A stretch of DNA of 64,000 bases from Paenibacillus sp. S150 (GCF_019352175.1 NZ_JACBYI010000001.1:585112-649111), one strand, 5' to 3'; positions 28,819 to 37,944 are shown, counted from the stretch's first letter. The notes: generated by a model not told the origin, from the letters alone. Made by a program: numbers and translations.

Positions 28819-29324
28819 TTTCGCAATACCTCATTTAATTTGGAATTAAGACTAACCGAATGGGCGTGGCATACCGCAACCGCCAGCGCGTCCGCGACAT
28901 CATCGGGCTTCGGGACCGCCGACAGCTTCAGCAGCAGCTTGACCATTTCCTGCACCTGCTTCTTCTCGGCCTTCCCGTAGCCGACCACAGCCTGCTTCAC
29001 CATCACCGGGGTGTATTCCGCAACATGGAGTCCGGCTTGAACAGCAGCCAGAATCAGCACTCCCCTTGCCTGTGCCACCGGCAGCGCTGTGGTCACGTTG
29101 CGGCTGAAGAACAGCTTCTCCACTGCTACCTCATCGGGCTTGTATTTCTCAATGAGCTGCACCATGCCTTCATAGACATGCAGCAGACGCTCCTCATCCG
29201 GCGTGTGCGCTTCGGTCTGGATGCAACCATACTGAACCGGGGTCAATTTATTTCCTTCCTTATCTACGAAGCCGAAGCCGACAATAGCCAGCCCCGGGTC
29301 AATTCCCAAGATGCGCAAATCCAC
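28815..29324 (-). CDS. ruvC: Crossover junction endodeoxyribonuclease RuvC
   Basis: The resolvase that cuts Holliday junctions. The 169-aa product starts [20 protein letters not shown], holding the first catalytic aspartate; others lie in [16 protein letters not shown] and in the [18 protein letters not shown] tail. The start is GTG 29324 after AGGAGAG. Bacillus lacks ruvC (it uses RecU), so its presence here with ruvAB fits Paenibacillaceae rather than Bacillaceae. Confidence 0.97.
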   Translation of the reverse strand: MDLRILGIDPGLAIVGFGFVDKEGNKLTPVQYGCIQTEAHTPDEERLLHVYEGMVQLIEKYKPDEVAVEKLFFSRNVTTALPVAQARGVLILAAVQAGLHVAEYTPVMVKQAVVGYGKAEKKQVQEMVKLLLKLSAVPKPDDVADALAVAVCHAHSVSLNSKLNEVLRK

Positions 29325-29452
29325 TCTCTCCTCTTAAACAGGCAGGATATTCCCACTGTTTCATCCATTTCCGAGCCGTAAAGCGAACATATGTATTCCT
29401 TCTAACCATTATAGCAAAAAACCTTCTTCCGGGAGAATAAAAGTTTCTGCAG

Positions 29453-30160
29453 AAAAGAACAAAACGGCTATGCCGTCCTTGACCGGGCAGCGAAGCTGTT
29501 TGCATTTCAAGTGTAAGGCCGGCTGCTGAAGCCAGGCGGGAAGCCAAGCGGAAAAGGTCTCTTCATATTCCGCAGCCGCTTTTTCGCAAGGGTTAGTGGA
29601 AAAAAGGATACCTGATCGATCCGTCTCTCTCCCTTGCAGAGGAAGACGCCTACATTAAGATGTACTTGAACCATTCTTCCAAAGGGCAGTCATTTTAGTG
29701 GTAAAAAGGATAACTAATCCACCGCATTCGGATCCTGGATCATCCCTAGTGGAAAAAAGTACAACTAATCCGGCTGAAATCAGCCGTATGGGGGGAGATG
29801 GCCTCCATTAGGTGTACAAAATCCCACTAAAGCCCGTTCAAGCCAGAATTCCAGCCCATTAGTGTTACTTTTTACACTTCGCTTCCGTTCCCTATGAATC
29901 TCTCCCTTACGTTCCATCAGCTTTTTCAGGTTCTCCGGTTCCATTCCTATGGATTAAATTACCTTTTTGGCTCAAACCCAAAATCAGCGGTTGACGATGT
30001 GAATTCCTCCTGCAAAACATAGAACCCACAGACTCCGCACCATTCAGCACGGCTCAGCAAACTCACCACCATTCAGCACGATTAAGACGCATTATAATTT
30101 TCCCTAACTTCATATCTGCCTTATCCACAACTGACGAGAAGCATAATTTCCTAAACAACA
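29453..30160. repeat. Long intergenic repeat, copy 2
   Basis: This is the second copy of the sequence at 5402-6712, filling the gap between ruvC (ends 29324) and bofC (30215). It lacks the internal part of about 300 bp and most units of the two tandem arrays. The match continues through GACGCATTATAATTTT to AGCATAATTTCCTAAACAAC just before the bofC terminator. No gene is visible within it. Confidence 0.8.
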
Positions 30161-30162
30161 AA

Positions 30163-30201
30163 AAAGCCGCCCAAGCCAGACAGCAGCTCTGGGGCGGCCT
30201 T
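30163..30201 (-). terminator. Terminator of bofC
   Basis: On the minus strand AGGCCGCCCC pairs with GGGCGGCTT across a loop and is followed by T5, just beyond the bofC stop codon. Confidence 0.8.
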
Positions 30202-30214
30202 CATTCCATATATG

Positions 30215-30973
30215 CTATTCCTCGCTCTGCATAACCTGTTCGGATGAATCCCGCGCGTAATCGCTGAAGGTGGACAGCACGCTATTGTACTCCTCCACAT
30301 CCTGAACACGGATACCGGCATGCAGCTGGTCCAGGATATCCTCCGGCAGCGAGGACTTCATGGAGCCCATATCCATCTGAAAAAAAGTTTTGAGCACCTT
30401 CTCCCCTGCGGGCGGACCCTTGAACAGCGTCAGGTTTCCGTGCTCGTCCACGCCGATAAAGGCATCCTTCTTAATCAGCGGCGACAAATCATTGACGCTG
30501 TGCTCCAGCCACAAATCGCCATCCGTGCTGATCCAGCCATTCCAGTCCGGGTGATTTACAATCACCTCTTTGAGCTGGATTATCGACCGGCTGCCGGGCA
30601 GGGTCACAATTTCCTCACCTGAAAGGTAGGTGGTCTTCAGATGGACTATCCTGGAGATCGGCTCTGCCCTGACGGCCTCAAGCAGCTGTTCACTTCCCAT
30701 TACGGGCGCTGCTTCACTGTCGTTCTCTTCAGCATGGCTATATACAGCCGCCGCTGCCGGCACACTTTCTCCCGCATTACCGTTCTGCAGCCTGTCCAGA
30801 CTATCCGGCACAGCCCATGCGGAATCATTCAGCAAGCCGCTGATTTCCTCGGGCACCTGCATGCCGCGCCAGGCCAGCACCGTTAAGGCGATACAGGCCG
30901 CGCCTACCCAGGGAGCTTTTTTCCAACGTCTCCAACGCCGCCACAGTTGTTTCTTTAAGCGAAAAGCATTCAC
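30215..30973 (-). CDS. bofC: BofC, inhibitor of the SpoIVB sporulation protease
   Basis: A forespore-secreted regulator of the SigK checkpoint; in B. subtilis BofC restrains SpoIVB. The 252-aa product has one N-terminal membrane anchor (WVGAACIALTVLAW), a linker of about 70 residues, an intermediate domain (RIVHLKTTYLSGEEIVTLPG) and the BofC C-terminal domain (DLSPLIKKDAFIGVDEHGNL, KVLKTFFQMDM). The anchor plus linker make it longer than the B. subtilis protein (about 170 aa). I chose GTG 30973, preceded by GAAGGGA, over an upstream frame start at 31024. Synteny with ruvCAB agrees. Confidence 0.9.
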   Translation of the reverse strand: MNAFRLKKQLWRRWRRWKKAPWVGAACIALTVLAWRGMQVPEEISGLLNDSAWAVPDSLDRLQNGNAGESVPAAAAVYSHAEENDSEAAPVMGSEQLLEAVRAEPISRIVHLKTTYLSGEEIVTLPGSRSIIQLKEVIVNHPDWNGWISTDGDLWLEHSVNDLSPLIKKDAFIGVDEHGNLTLFKGPPAGEKVLKTFFQMDMGSMKSSLPEDILDQLHAGIRVQDVEEYNSVLSTFSDYARDSSEQVMQSEE

Positions 30974-31064
30974 GTTGATCCCTTCATTCTGCTTTTTTCC
31001 TATTGTGGCCTGTGAAGGGAGCAATTATGCGCTTTTACAGAAAAATTGATGTATTTGCCCTTCA

Positions 31065-31082
31065 TTTGAGAATTAACTCAAA
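31065..31082. promoter_or_regulatory. Palindromic candidate operator upstream of fabV
   Basis: The perfect inverted repeat TTTGAGAATTAACTCAAA (six-base arms, six-base centre) lies about 90 bp before the fabV start and 90 bp after the bofC start, between the divergent genes. A possible -10 TATACT lies downstream near 31117. The binding protein is unknown. Confidence 0.45.
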
Positions 31083-31173
31083 AAATACATTCATACTTAT
31101 CTTTCTATGCCATCATTTGCTATACTCTATATTAGCGAAAAAGTTAAAAATCTAAACAAAGGGGTAATCCTTG

Positions 31174-32364
31174 ATGATCATTCAGCCAAAAACACGCGGC
31201 TTTATTTGCACAACCGCCCATCCGGAAGGGTGCGCCAAACAAATACAGGAACAGATCGATTATGTGAAAGCGCAGAAAAAGCTAACCGGACCTGTGAATG
31301 TGCTCGTTATCGGCGCCTCCACCGGATATGGCCTGGCCTCGCGGATTGCCGCCGCTTTCGGTGCCGGTGCCAGTACCATCGGCGTATTCTTCGACAAAGC
31401 CGCAGAAGGCGTGCGCACCGCCTCCGCAGGCTGGTACAATTCCGCAGCCTTTGAACAGGCAGCCGTACAGCAGGGCCTCAAATCACACAGCATCGTAGGA
31501 GATGCTTTTTCCGATGCCATCAAGACCAAGACCATTGAACTCATCCAGGCGGAATACGGAACGGTAGATCTTGTGGTGTACAGTGTGGCCTCCCCGCGCC
31601 GTACCCATCCGGTGACAGGAGAAACCTTCTCTTCCGTTATCAAGCCGGTCGGCACCGCCTATACGAACAAAACGATGAACTTCCATACAGGAGAAGTATC
31701 CACGGTTACCATTGAACCGGCAACAGACGACGAGGTTCGCCAGACTATCGCCGTAATGGGCGGAGAAGATTGGGGCATGTGGATCGATCAGCTCCAGGAA
31801 GCCGGTGTGCTTGCGGACAGCGCAACAACCGTAGCATATTCCTACATCGGCCCTGCAGTCACCCATCCGATTTACCGGGACGGAACCATCGGCCAGGCCA
31901 AAAATGATCTGGAGCAGACCGCCATCGCCTTGAATGAAAAGCTGAGCGCAAAAGGCGGACGCGCTTTTGTATCCGTCAACAAAGCCCTCGTCACACAGTC
32001 CAGCTCGGCTATTCCGGTGGTTCCACTGTACATTTCCGCGCTGTATAAAGTGATGAAGGAAAAAGATCTGCATGAAAATTGCATTCAGCAAATGTACCGT
32101 TTGTTCGCAGAGCACCTGTACAATGGCGGTGAAGCGGCAGCGGACGGCAGCCACCTGATCCGGATCGATGACTGGGAGATGCGCGAGGATGTGCAGAACG
32201 AGGTCATGAGACGTTGGAACGAGCTGGAGACCGGCAACGTTCCTGAGCTTTCGGATCTTGAAGGCTACCGTGAAGACTTCTTCCACCTGTTCGGCTTCCA
32301 GACCGAAGGTGTGGACTACGGGGCCGATACCGATCCGGCAGTGGAGATTCCCAACCAGGTTTAA
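31174..32364 (+). CDS. fabV: Enoyl-ACP/trans-2-enoyl-CoA reductase FabV
   Basis: Catalyses the last, NADH-dependent reduction of the fatty-acid elongation cycle; FabV-type enzymes are insensitive to triclosan. The 396-aa product starts MIIQPKTRGFICTTAHPEGC as in the family, has a Rossmann segment (VLVIGASTGYGLASRIA), VVYSVASPRRTHP, and the catalytic Tyr-x8-Lys (YRDGTIGQAK). ATG 31174 follows AAAGGGG. It stands alone between bofC and an AraC remnant, with its own terminator. The enzyme is scattered in Firmicutes, so a second, FabI-type reductase may exist elsewhere in the genome. Confidence 0.96.
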   Translation: MIIQPKTRGFICTTAHPEGCAKQIQEQIDYVKAQKKLTGPVNVLVIGASTGYGLASRIAAAFGAGASTIGVFFDKAAEGVRTASAGWYNSAAFEQAAVQQGLKSHSIVGDAFSDAIKTKTIELIQAEYGTVDLVVYSVASPRRTHPVTGETFSSVIKPVGTAYTNKTMNFHTGEVSTVTIEPATDDEVRQTIAVMGGEDWGMWIDQLQEAGVLADSATTVAYSYIGPAVTHPIYRDGTIGQAKNDLEQTAIALNEKLSAKGGRAFVSVNKALVTQSSSAIPVVPLYISALYKVMKEKDLHENCIQQMYRLFAEHLYNGGEAAADGSHLIRIDDWEMREDVQNEVMRRWNELETGNVPELSDLEGYREDFFHLFGFQTEGVDYGADTDPAVEIPNQV

Positions 32365-32389
32365 TTGTAATGCTGCCCTGCCAATATTG

Positions 32390-32429
32390 AAGAAGCCGCT
32401 CCCTGAAGCAAGCCGGGGGCGGCTTCTTT
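32390..32429 (+). terminator. Terminator of fabV
   Basis: Arms AAGAAGCCGC and GCGGCTTCTT enclose a 19-base loop and end in T, 26 bp after the stop codon. Confidence 0.85.
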
Positions 32430-32570
32430 GCGTTTGCTCTTAAGAGAGTACAAATTTATAGCGATTTAACAAATTATAGCCCTGACCCTTTGTTCGGGGT
32501 AGGCAGCTGAGTAACGTTCATATAAGGAGCGGCTCCATAATGTACAAGCGGAACGGAGAACCGGCTGCTG

Positions 32571-33185
32571 GTGTTCAACCTGACAACAGAGATTAACCCT
32601 GGCGCATTTGCGGGTCCGCTGTCAAGCCTGCTGGTCATTAAGAAAATGACACTGCTTCCTTATGTGCTCCAGATGCTTCGCAGAGGCCATGTAATTCTTC
32701 TGCGGCTGGCCGGTCTCATCAGCAGCCTGCCGCTCAATATAAGCTTCCTGTCCTTCGTCATCCCATACTTTTCAGTCCGGGAGAATCATTATCCGTTCCA
32801 CCTAAGAGTTGGCATGCTTTCGCGATATTATCAGAACAGCAGCGGACTTGAGGACAACAAGGCGCTGCGGATCGGCGAGACGGTCACCTATATCGAGGAG
32901 CATTTTCTGCAGCCAATTACGTTGCAATCCATGGCGGATATGGCCTATATGTCAACCTGCCAGTTTCTCAGGGTCTTCACCCGCAACTATCAGACCACTC
33001 CTATGGATTACGTCATCCGCAAGCGGCTGGATTATTCCTGCACACTGCTGCGGAGCCCGGACCTGTCCATACCCCAGGTGGCCATGGACAGCGGCTTTCA
33101 TGACCAGAACTATTACTCCCGCCAGTTCCGCAATATATTCAACTGCACGCCAAGCGCTTACCGCGAGAAAATGCTTCATTCGTGA
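32571..33185 (+). pseudogene. AraC-family regulator, truncated sensor domain
   Basis: The C-terminal half is a complete AraC DNA-binding domain with two helix-turn-helix units (ITLQSMADMAYMSTCQFLRV and LSIPQVAMDSGFHDQNYYSR, ending FNCTPSAYREK). The N-terminal part is only about 90 residues and lacks most of the cupin sensor. The same frame continues upstream without a good start (ENRLLVFNL...) to a TAA at about 32537-32539, so the original gene began earlier and is broken or was truncated. A GTG at 32571 is the nominal start. It could still act as a short DNA-binding protein. It is convergent with an intact AraC gene 12 bp away. Confidence 0.65.
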
Positions 33186-33197
33186 CGGCATTCCTGA

Positions 33198-34154
33198 TTA
33201 GTGCCCTGACTCCTCCGTACCGGCTGCAGCAGCGGACTCTTCCCTCTGGCGCAGCCTTCTCCGGTAAGCTCCGGGGGTTATGCCGAACCTCGCACTGAAC
33301 AGCCGCGTCATGTAATTAGGGTCGCGGATGCCTACCCGTTCGGCAATGTCGGGAATGCCCAGCACCGTACCGCCCAGCAATTTTTTGGCTTCTTCCAGGC
33401 GCAGGTGCAGCACGTACTGCAGCGGGGTTGTGCCGATATGCTGCTTCATGCACCTCGTGATATAATCCGCCTGGAAATGCAGCTCCTCCTGAAGTCCTGC
33501 CAGATTAAACGGCTCTCTCCAGTGAGCATCCAGATAGGCTGCAGCCGCCCGGGCCAGCCGGACCGCCGGCTCCGGCAGGACAGTCCGCGCGCATTCCGCC
33601 TGAAGCAGAGCCATCAGCCCCGCCAGCAGAACATGGAGCCGGAGCGCATTTTCAGCGTTCAGCCGGCCGTGAAGCTCATTCATCTCATGTAAAACCGGCT
33701 CCAGTGCCTCTACATCGACTGCAGCGAACTTCGGCATATACAGCCGCTGCTGTGCAGAAGGCTCTTCATCCTCTACCGTCCCTTTAGCCAGCAGCGAAGA
33801 CCATGGAATCTCCTCCTGCCGGATATAAGCCGGCTTGCCTTCATGGATGAAGTGAACCCAATATATCTCCGTATCCTCCCCGCACGCCCGGTACCCCTCA
33901 TGCGGCAGTCCCGCCTCCAGTACCAGCAGCTTGCCCGGACCAACTGCATATTCCTTATCTTGTTCTTTCATGTAGAGCGTTCCGCGTTTAACCAATAGCA
34001 GATCGTACACACCGAAGGTGCGGGCGAAATGCCGGTCTCCCGGCGACCAGACGGCAAGCCCCACCGTGACGAACTGCGGCAGCGGCGGAATGGCAAATTC
34101 CAGACACAGCACTGTATCTCTCTCCCCTGTAAAAGTCGATTTTATGCTATTCAA
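33198..34154 (-). CDS. AraC-family transcriptional regulator
   Basis: A 318-aa one-component regulator with an N-terminal cupin-like sensor (residues about 20-160, YDLLLVKRGTLYMKEQD, GPGKLLVLEAGLPHEGY) and a C-terminal AraC domain (FNLAGLQEELHFQADYITRC, LGIPDIAERVGIRDPNYMTR, FGITPGAYRRR). It is divergent from the glycosidase gene, 91 bp apart, so it most likely controls that gene in response to a sugar. The TTG start at 34154 has a distant GGAGGAG, so the exact N-terminus is uncertain. Confidence 0.9.
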   Translation of the reverse strand: MNSIKSTFTGERDTVLCLEFAIPPLPQFVTVGLAVWSPGDRHFARTFGVYDLLLVKRGTLYMKEQDKEYAVGPGKLLVLEAGLPHEGYRACGEDTEIYWVHFIHEGKPAYIRQEEIPWSSLLAKGTVEDEEPSAQQRLYMPKFAAVDVEALEPVLHEMNELHGRLNAENALRLHVLLAGLMALLQAECARTVLPEPAVRLARAAAAYLDAHWREPFNLAGLQEELHFQADYITRCMKQHIGTTPLQYVLHLRLEEAKKLLGGTVLGIPDIAERVGIRDPNYMTRLFSARFGITPGAYRRRLRQREESAAAAGTEESGH

Positions 34155-34245
34155 AGTCTATATTATCACTGGCTCCTCCGGCCGAAAAGAGGTACATTGA
34201 CTGAGAATCCGCTTTTCATCCAACCATATAAGGGGCTGTTCATCA

Positions 34246-36231
34246 ATGCGTTTTCGTCAGATTCATCTCGATTTCCACACTTCCGAAGCCATTCCCGGCA
34301 TCGGCAAGGAATTCTCCAGACCCCAGTTCCAGTCCATGCTGCGTACCGGTCATATAGATTCGGTCACGGTCTTCTCCAAATGCCATCATGGCTGGGCTTA
34401 CCATCCCAGTGAAGCCAATGAGATTCATCCGCATCTTTCCTTTGACCTGCTGGGGGAAATGATAACGGCAGCGCACGAAATCGGGGTGCTGACGCCGGTA
34501 TACCTGTCAGCGGGGCTTGATGAGAAGCTTGCCCGCCGCCATCCCGAGTGGCTGATCCGCGATGCAGAGGACCGCACACGCTGGGTACAGGACTTTATGA
34601 CGCCGGGTTACCATGAATTTTGCCTGGGCACGCCTTATCTGGATATTTTACTGGCGCAAATCCATGAGGTCGTCTCCCGGTACGACGCAGACGGCATCTT
34701 TCTGGACATTGTCGGCGTCCGTAAATGCCGCTGCCAGTATTGCGTAGCCGCGCTGCGGGCAGCCGGCCAGGATCCGCGCGATGAAGCCGCTGTCATTGCC
34801 CTGGGTGAACAGACTTATCTGAACTATGCGCGCCGTGTACGGGAGACTATCGATGCCGTTAAGCCTGGTCTTCCCGTCTATCACAACAACGGCCATCAAA
34901 AGCGGGGCCGCCGGGACCTTGTCCTTGTCAACAGCCACCTCGAGCTGGAGTCGCTCCCGACCGGAGGCTGGGGCTACGATCACTTCCCGCTGTCGGCACG
35001 GTACGCCCAGACGCTGGGTATGGATTTTCTCGGCATGACCGGCAAATTCCATACCTCCTGGGGCGAATTCGGCGGCTACAAGCATCCGAATGCACTGCGG
35101 TATGAAGCGGCTCTGAGCCTCGCCCATGGTGCCAAATGCTCCATCGGCGACCAGCTTCACCCCTCAGGCCTGATGGATGAAGCGACCTATGCGCTGATCG
35201 GCACCGCCTATGCCGAGGTGAAAGCGAAGGAACAGTGGTGCAGCGGGGTACAATCCGTTGCCGACATCGCTGTTCTGTCCCTCGAGGCAGCGCGTGAAGC
35301 CTGTCCCGGCGGGCAGCTGCTGAAGGGGGAGCGCAATCTGGCCGATGCCGGGGCGGTGCGTATTCTCAGTGAAGGCCATTATCTGTATGACATCGTAGAT
35401 ACACTGACCAATTTCACCGCCTACAAGGTGCTGATTCTGCCGGACGAGGTGCCGGTATGGCCGGAATTGGCCGCTGCAATAGCAGCCTTTACGGCAGGCG
35501 GCGGTAAGGTGCTGGCTACCGGGCGTTCGGGCCTGAATGCGGCAGGTGATGCATTTGCACTGGACCTGGGGATCAGCTGGCTGGGAGCCAATCCTTACCG
35601 GCCATCATATTTCCGTCCGCATTTCACTCCGGGCGCCCTGCTGCCCGCATCCTATGTGATGTATGGCGAAGGCCAGCTTGTGGAACTGGACGGCGGATTC
35701 TCTCTGGGCCATTTGGAGAATCCGTATTTCAACCGCGATATCTTCACCTTTTCTTCACATCAGCACACGCCCGGTGCCAGGAAAGACAATGGGCCTGGCA
35801 TGATCGAGAGTGAAGGAGGGATCTACATCGCCTGGGATGTGTTCAGCGAATATGCAGATGGCGGCCATCTCATCCTTAAGGACATAGTACTCCATGCGCT
35901 ATCCCGGCTGCTCCCGCAGCCACTCCTGAGTACCAATCTGCCGGCGCGGGGAATCACAACCCTGCAGTACCAGCAGGCGGAGCAGCGGTATGTGAACCAT
36001 CTGCTCTATGCCGCCCCTGTACTGAAGGGACGCATTGAAGCCATCGAGGATATCGTGCCGCTGCGGGACATTTCTGTCAGCCTGCGCCTTCCGTCTCCCA
36101 GTCCCGTCCGCCGGGTCTATCTGGCCCCGTCGAAGATAGAGCTGCCGTTTACGGCAGGCCCAGAGGGCGAGCTCACCTACACCGTTCCTTATCTGGAGAA
36201 TCATCAGATGGCTGTGATTGAGCTGGCCTAG
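34246..36231 (+). CDS. Putative glycoside hydrolase (GHL6-like, beta-galactosidase trimerisation-like domain)
   Basis: The 661-aa cytoplasmic protein (no signal peptide) starts with a TIM-barrel of the hypothetical glycosyl hydrolase 6 type: QIHLDFHTSE, CHHGWAYHPSEANEIHP, YDADGIFLDIVG with a candidate catalytic aspartate, and CRCQYC. A second region (about 360-480) resembles the class I glutamine-amidotransferase-like domain of GH42 beta-galactosidases (YKVLILPDEVPVWPEL, AFTAGGGKVLATGRSGL). A C-terminal beta domain follows. The substrate is not known; a plant or host glycan unit is likely. ATG 34246 follows AAGGGG. The divergent AraC gene is its probable regulator. Confidence 0.75.
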   Translation: MRFRQIHLDFHTSEAIPGIGKEFSRPQFQSMLRTGHIDSVTVFSKCHHGWAYHPSEANEIHPHLSFDLLGEMITAAHEIGVLTPVYLSAGLDEKLARRHPEWLIRDAEDRTRWVQDFMTPGYHEFCLGTPYLDILLAQIHEVVSRYDADGIFLDIVGVRKCRCQYCVAALRAAGQDPRDEAAVIALGEQTYLNYARRVRETIDAVKPGLPVYHNNGHQKRGRRDLVLVNSHLELESLPTGGWGYDHFPLSARYAQTLGMDFLGMTGKFHTSWGEFGGYKHPNALRYEAALSLAHGAKCSIGDQLHPSGLMDEATYALIGTAYAEVKAKEQWCSGVQSVADIAVLSLEAAREACPGGQLLKGERNLADAGAVRILSEGHYLYDIVDTLTNFTAYKVLILPDEVPVWPELAAAIAAFTAGGGKVLATGRSGLNAAGDAFALDLGISWLGANPYRPSYFRPHFTPGALLPASYVMYGEGQLVELDGGFSLGHLENPYFNRDIFTFSSHQHTPGARKDNGPGMIESEGGIYIAWDVFSEYADGGHLILKDIVLHALSRLLPQPLLSTNLPARGITTLQYQQAEQRYVNHLLYAAPVLKGRIEAIEDIVPLRDISVSLRLPSPSPVRRVYLAPSKIELPFTAGPEGELTYTVPYLENHQMAVIELA

Positions 36232-36435
36232 TAATTTGCGGCGGGATCGAACTACACACTTACGGAATCGAACCGCTCACTTAAATGAAATCGGGAGACC
36301 GCAGCAGACTGTCATAACTTCTGTGACCTCCCTTTTTCACATCAGTGTCTTCTCAATTCCCGATGCCCAGGCATCCATAACGGCTGACCGAAGTGTACCC
36401 TTTACATTCGTTTACTTAGAAAGAAGCTCACTTAC

Positions 36436-36850
36436 TTTGACAACTGGGCGGCGATCTTTGGTGATGTGGTGTCCTCCCTGGAAATCACCCGGAGGGCAGC
36501 GGCTACCGGATGAAATCCCGCTTTCCAAATTCCACAACCTGCCGGAACTGATGAATCTGTTTCGCCTGGCAGCGGACATTCAAACCGCTGGTATGCCGCA
36601 GTTGCCCGCGCCCGAACTGGGGGCGCGCAAGCCGCCGTTATCGTCAGTGAATGTTCTCCGTTTCAGCGGCAATTGATGGACGAGTTTATAGTACGTGCCG
36701 AGCAGACCCGCAATAATGATGAAGACGCTTCGGAAGATAACATGCTCAAGCTAGACCCTGAAGCTAAACTGATGGCCATTGATCCCCGTCTGGTTCATGA
36801 GGACGCTCCCGTTGATCCCGACTCCAAATTAAATCGCTGCATCCATAACC
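36436..36850 (+). pseudogene. Fragment of a conjugative-element helicase gene
   Basis: These 415 bases match 45430-45845 of the large helicase gene along their whole length, with many substitutions (by eye roughly one in eight bases) and single-base indels, for example near 36486 where the source has ATCACACCGGAAGGC and this copy ATCACCCGGAGGGC. Both ends are abrupt. It lies outside the tRNA-Leu scar at 37843, so it belongs to an earlier or different element, or to a gene-conversion event. Confidence 0.9.
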
Positions 36851-36999
36851 AGAATATTCCGGTTGGTAAACTGCGTAACCGGCTCATTAAAATGCCATTA
36901 GAAGAAGATGACGATAATATTTTTCCAAATTCGCTTCGCTTTTCCCTAATCTCCTTCTTCACATTTCCTGCATCCTTCCTCTCGCCTGATCCTCCAAGT

Positions 37000-37327
37000 C
37001 AATCAGCTGGTTTGAAGAGAACCTGGAGCTGCAGCGCGGTTATGCCCTCGCCCAGGACACCTGCTCTTTACCGAGGCCGATTCGGCTTTTCACCGCAAGC
37101 TGGCTGCGGTGCTCGGCAATGCCGAAATTCTTCAGGCGATGGAGCAGCTGCAAGACAAGCTGTTCCAAATTGCCGTACGGGTGCTGCGCAAGGACCGCAC
37201 CCGGATTCAGGTATCATATGAAGATCATCTGCGCATTTTCCGGTTGCTGCAGGAGGGTCACAAGGAAACGGCGGCCCAGGCTATGGAGGCGCATCTGGAA
37301 TTCGGCAAGCGCATTCTGATCCACTGA
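37000..37327 (+). pseudogene. GntR/FadR-family regulator, C-terminal (FCD) remnant
   Basis: The last 85 codons encode an FCD ligand-binding domain end: LFTEADSAFHRKLAAVLG (metal-site FH), then SYEDHLRIFRLLQEGHKETA and QAMEAHLEFGKRI, finishing at TGA 37327. Upstream the reading continues in another frame (WFEENLELQRGYALAQD), so a frameshift lies near 37060, and no DNA-binding domain is left. The gap 36850-37000 shows nothing else recognisable. Confidence 0.7.
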
Positions 37328-37432
37328 GCATAAGCAGGCTTCCCCCAAGCGGCGGCACATGATATGATCATTCGTCTTTCCCACAAGTGCCTTCGGAACA
37401 AACTCCTCGACAAATCGGATAGCAGACAGAAG

Positions 37433-37467
37433 AAACCCAGGAGCATGCGGCTTGCTCCTGGGTTTTT
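37433..37467 (+). terminator. Intrinsic terminator after the GntR remnant
   Basis: Arms AAACCCAGGAGC and GCTCCTGGGTTT with a 9-base loop and T5. Confidence 0.85.
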
Positions 37468-37483
37468 ACTGCGTAAACTGCCC

Positions 37484-37700
37484 TCAGGCTTGTCCGGGAT
37501 CGCCTTCCTCCATGAAAAAAACTTCCCATTGGTGGCTATCCCGATCCTGGAAGCTCCACCGGCGGAGAAGCCCATATCCACAGGGTCATTGGCTGCGAAA
37601 CCGCCGGCCGCAAGCGCCTGCTGAACCATCTGATCACCGTCTCCTTGCTCGAAACCGTAAAGGACTGGATGACCTCGGAGCCCTTGGCCGCGCCAGTACC
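37484..37700 (-). pseudogene. VOC-family (glyoxalase-like) gene remnant
   Basis: Read on the minus strand, pieces of a VOC protein appear in different frames: DQMVQQALAAGGFAANDPVD then, after a frame change, WSFQDRDSHQWEVFFMEEGD and a TGA at 37484-37486. The second piece is the classic C-terminal signature with the metal-binding glutamate in HxWE. An upstream piece (TVSSKE) lies in yet another frame. At least two frameshifts make it non-functional. Confidence 0.7.
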
Positions 37701-37842
37701 CGGCTTTTGAATAAAGGTCTGATAGAAGCCTCTGCAAGCAGCATGACAAAACAGTGCTCATGCCCCAGATGATCCTGGCTGTTAAAAAGAAAAAGGCTTA
37801 TAAAATCGCTTAGATAAGCAATCTTATAAACCCCTTTTGGTA

Positions 37843-37893
37843 TACCGATGGCCGGACTCGAACCGGCAAGCCTCTCGGCACCGCATTTTGAGT
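37843..37893 (-). other. 3' half of tRNA-Leu(CAA): attachment-site scar
   Basis: On the minus strand the sequence begins ACTCAAAATGCGG (anticodon loop with CAA and the 3' side of the anticodon stem), continues through a class II variable arm and the T arm GCCGGTTCGAGTCCGGC, and ends CATCGGTA (acceptor strand). The 5' half is absent: the bases before the loop cannot pair with TGCGG. This is the usual displaced end left when an element integrates into a tRNA 3' end. By orientation the element lies to the right, and an intact tRNA-Leu should lie at its far end, beyond 64000. Confidence 0.85.
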
Positions 37894-37944
37894 CGCACCT
37901 GCTATTCGGAAGATAGCAGAAGTTAAGTCCAAGAAGAGGAATCT

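Noticed and set aside
37843..37930. Complete tRNA-Leu gene
   Set aside because: Only the part from the anticodon loop to the 3' end is present; the 5' side cannot form the anticodon, D and acceptor stems.
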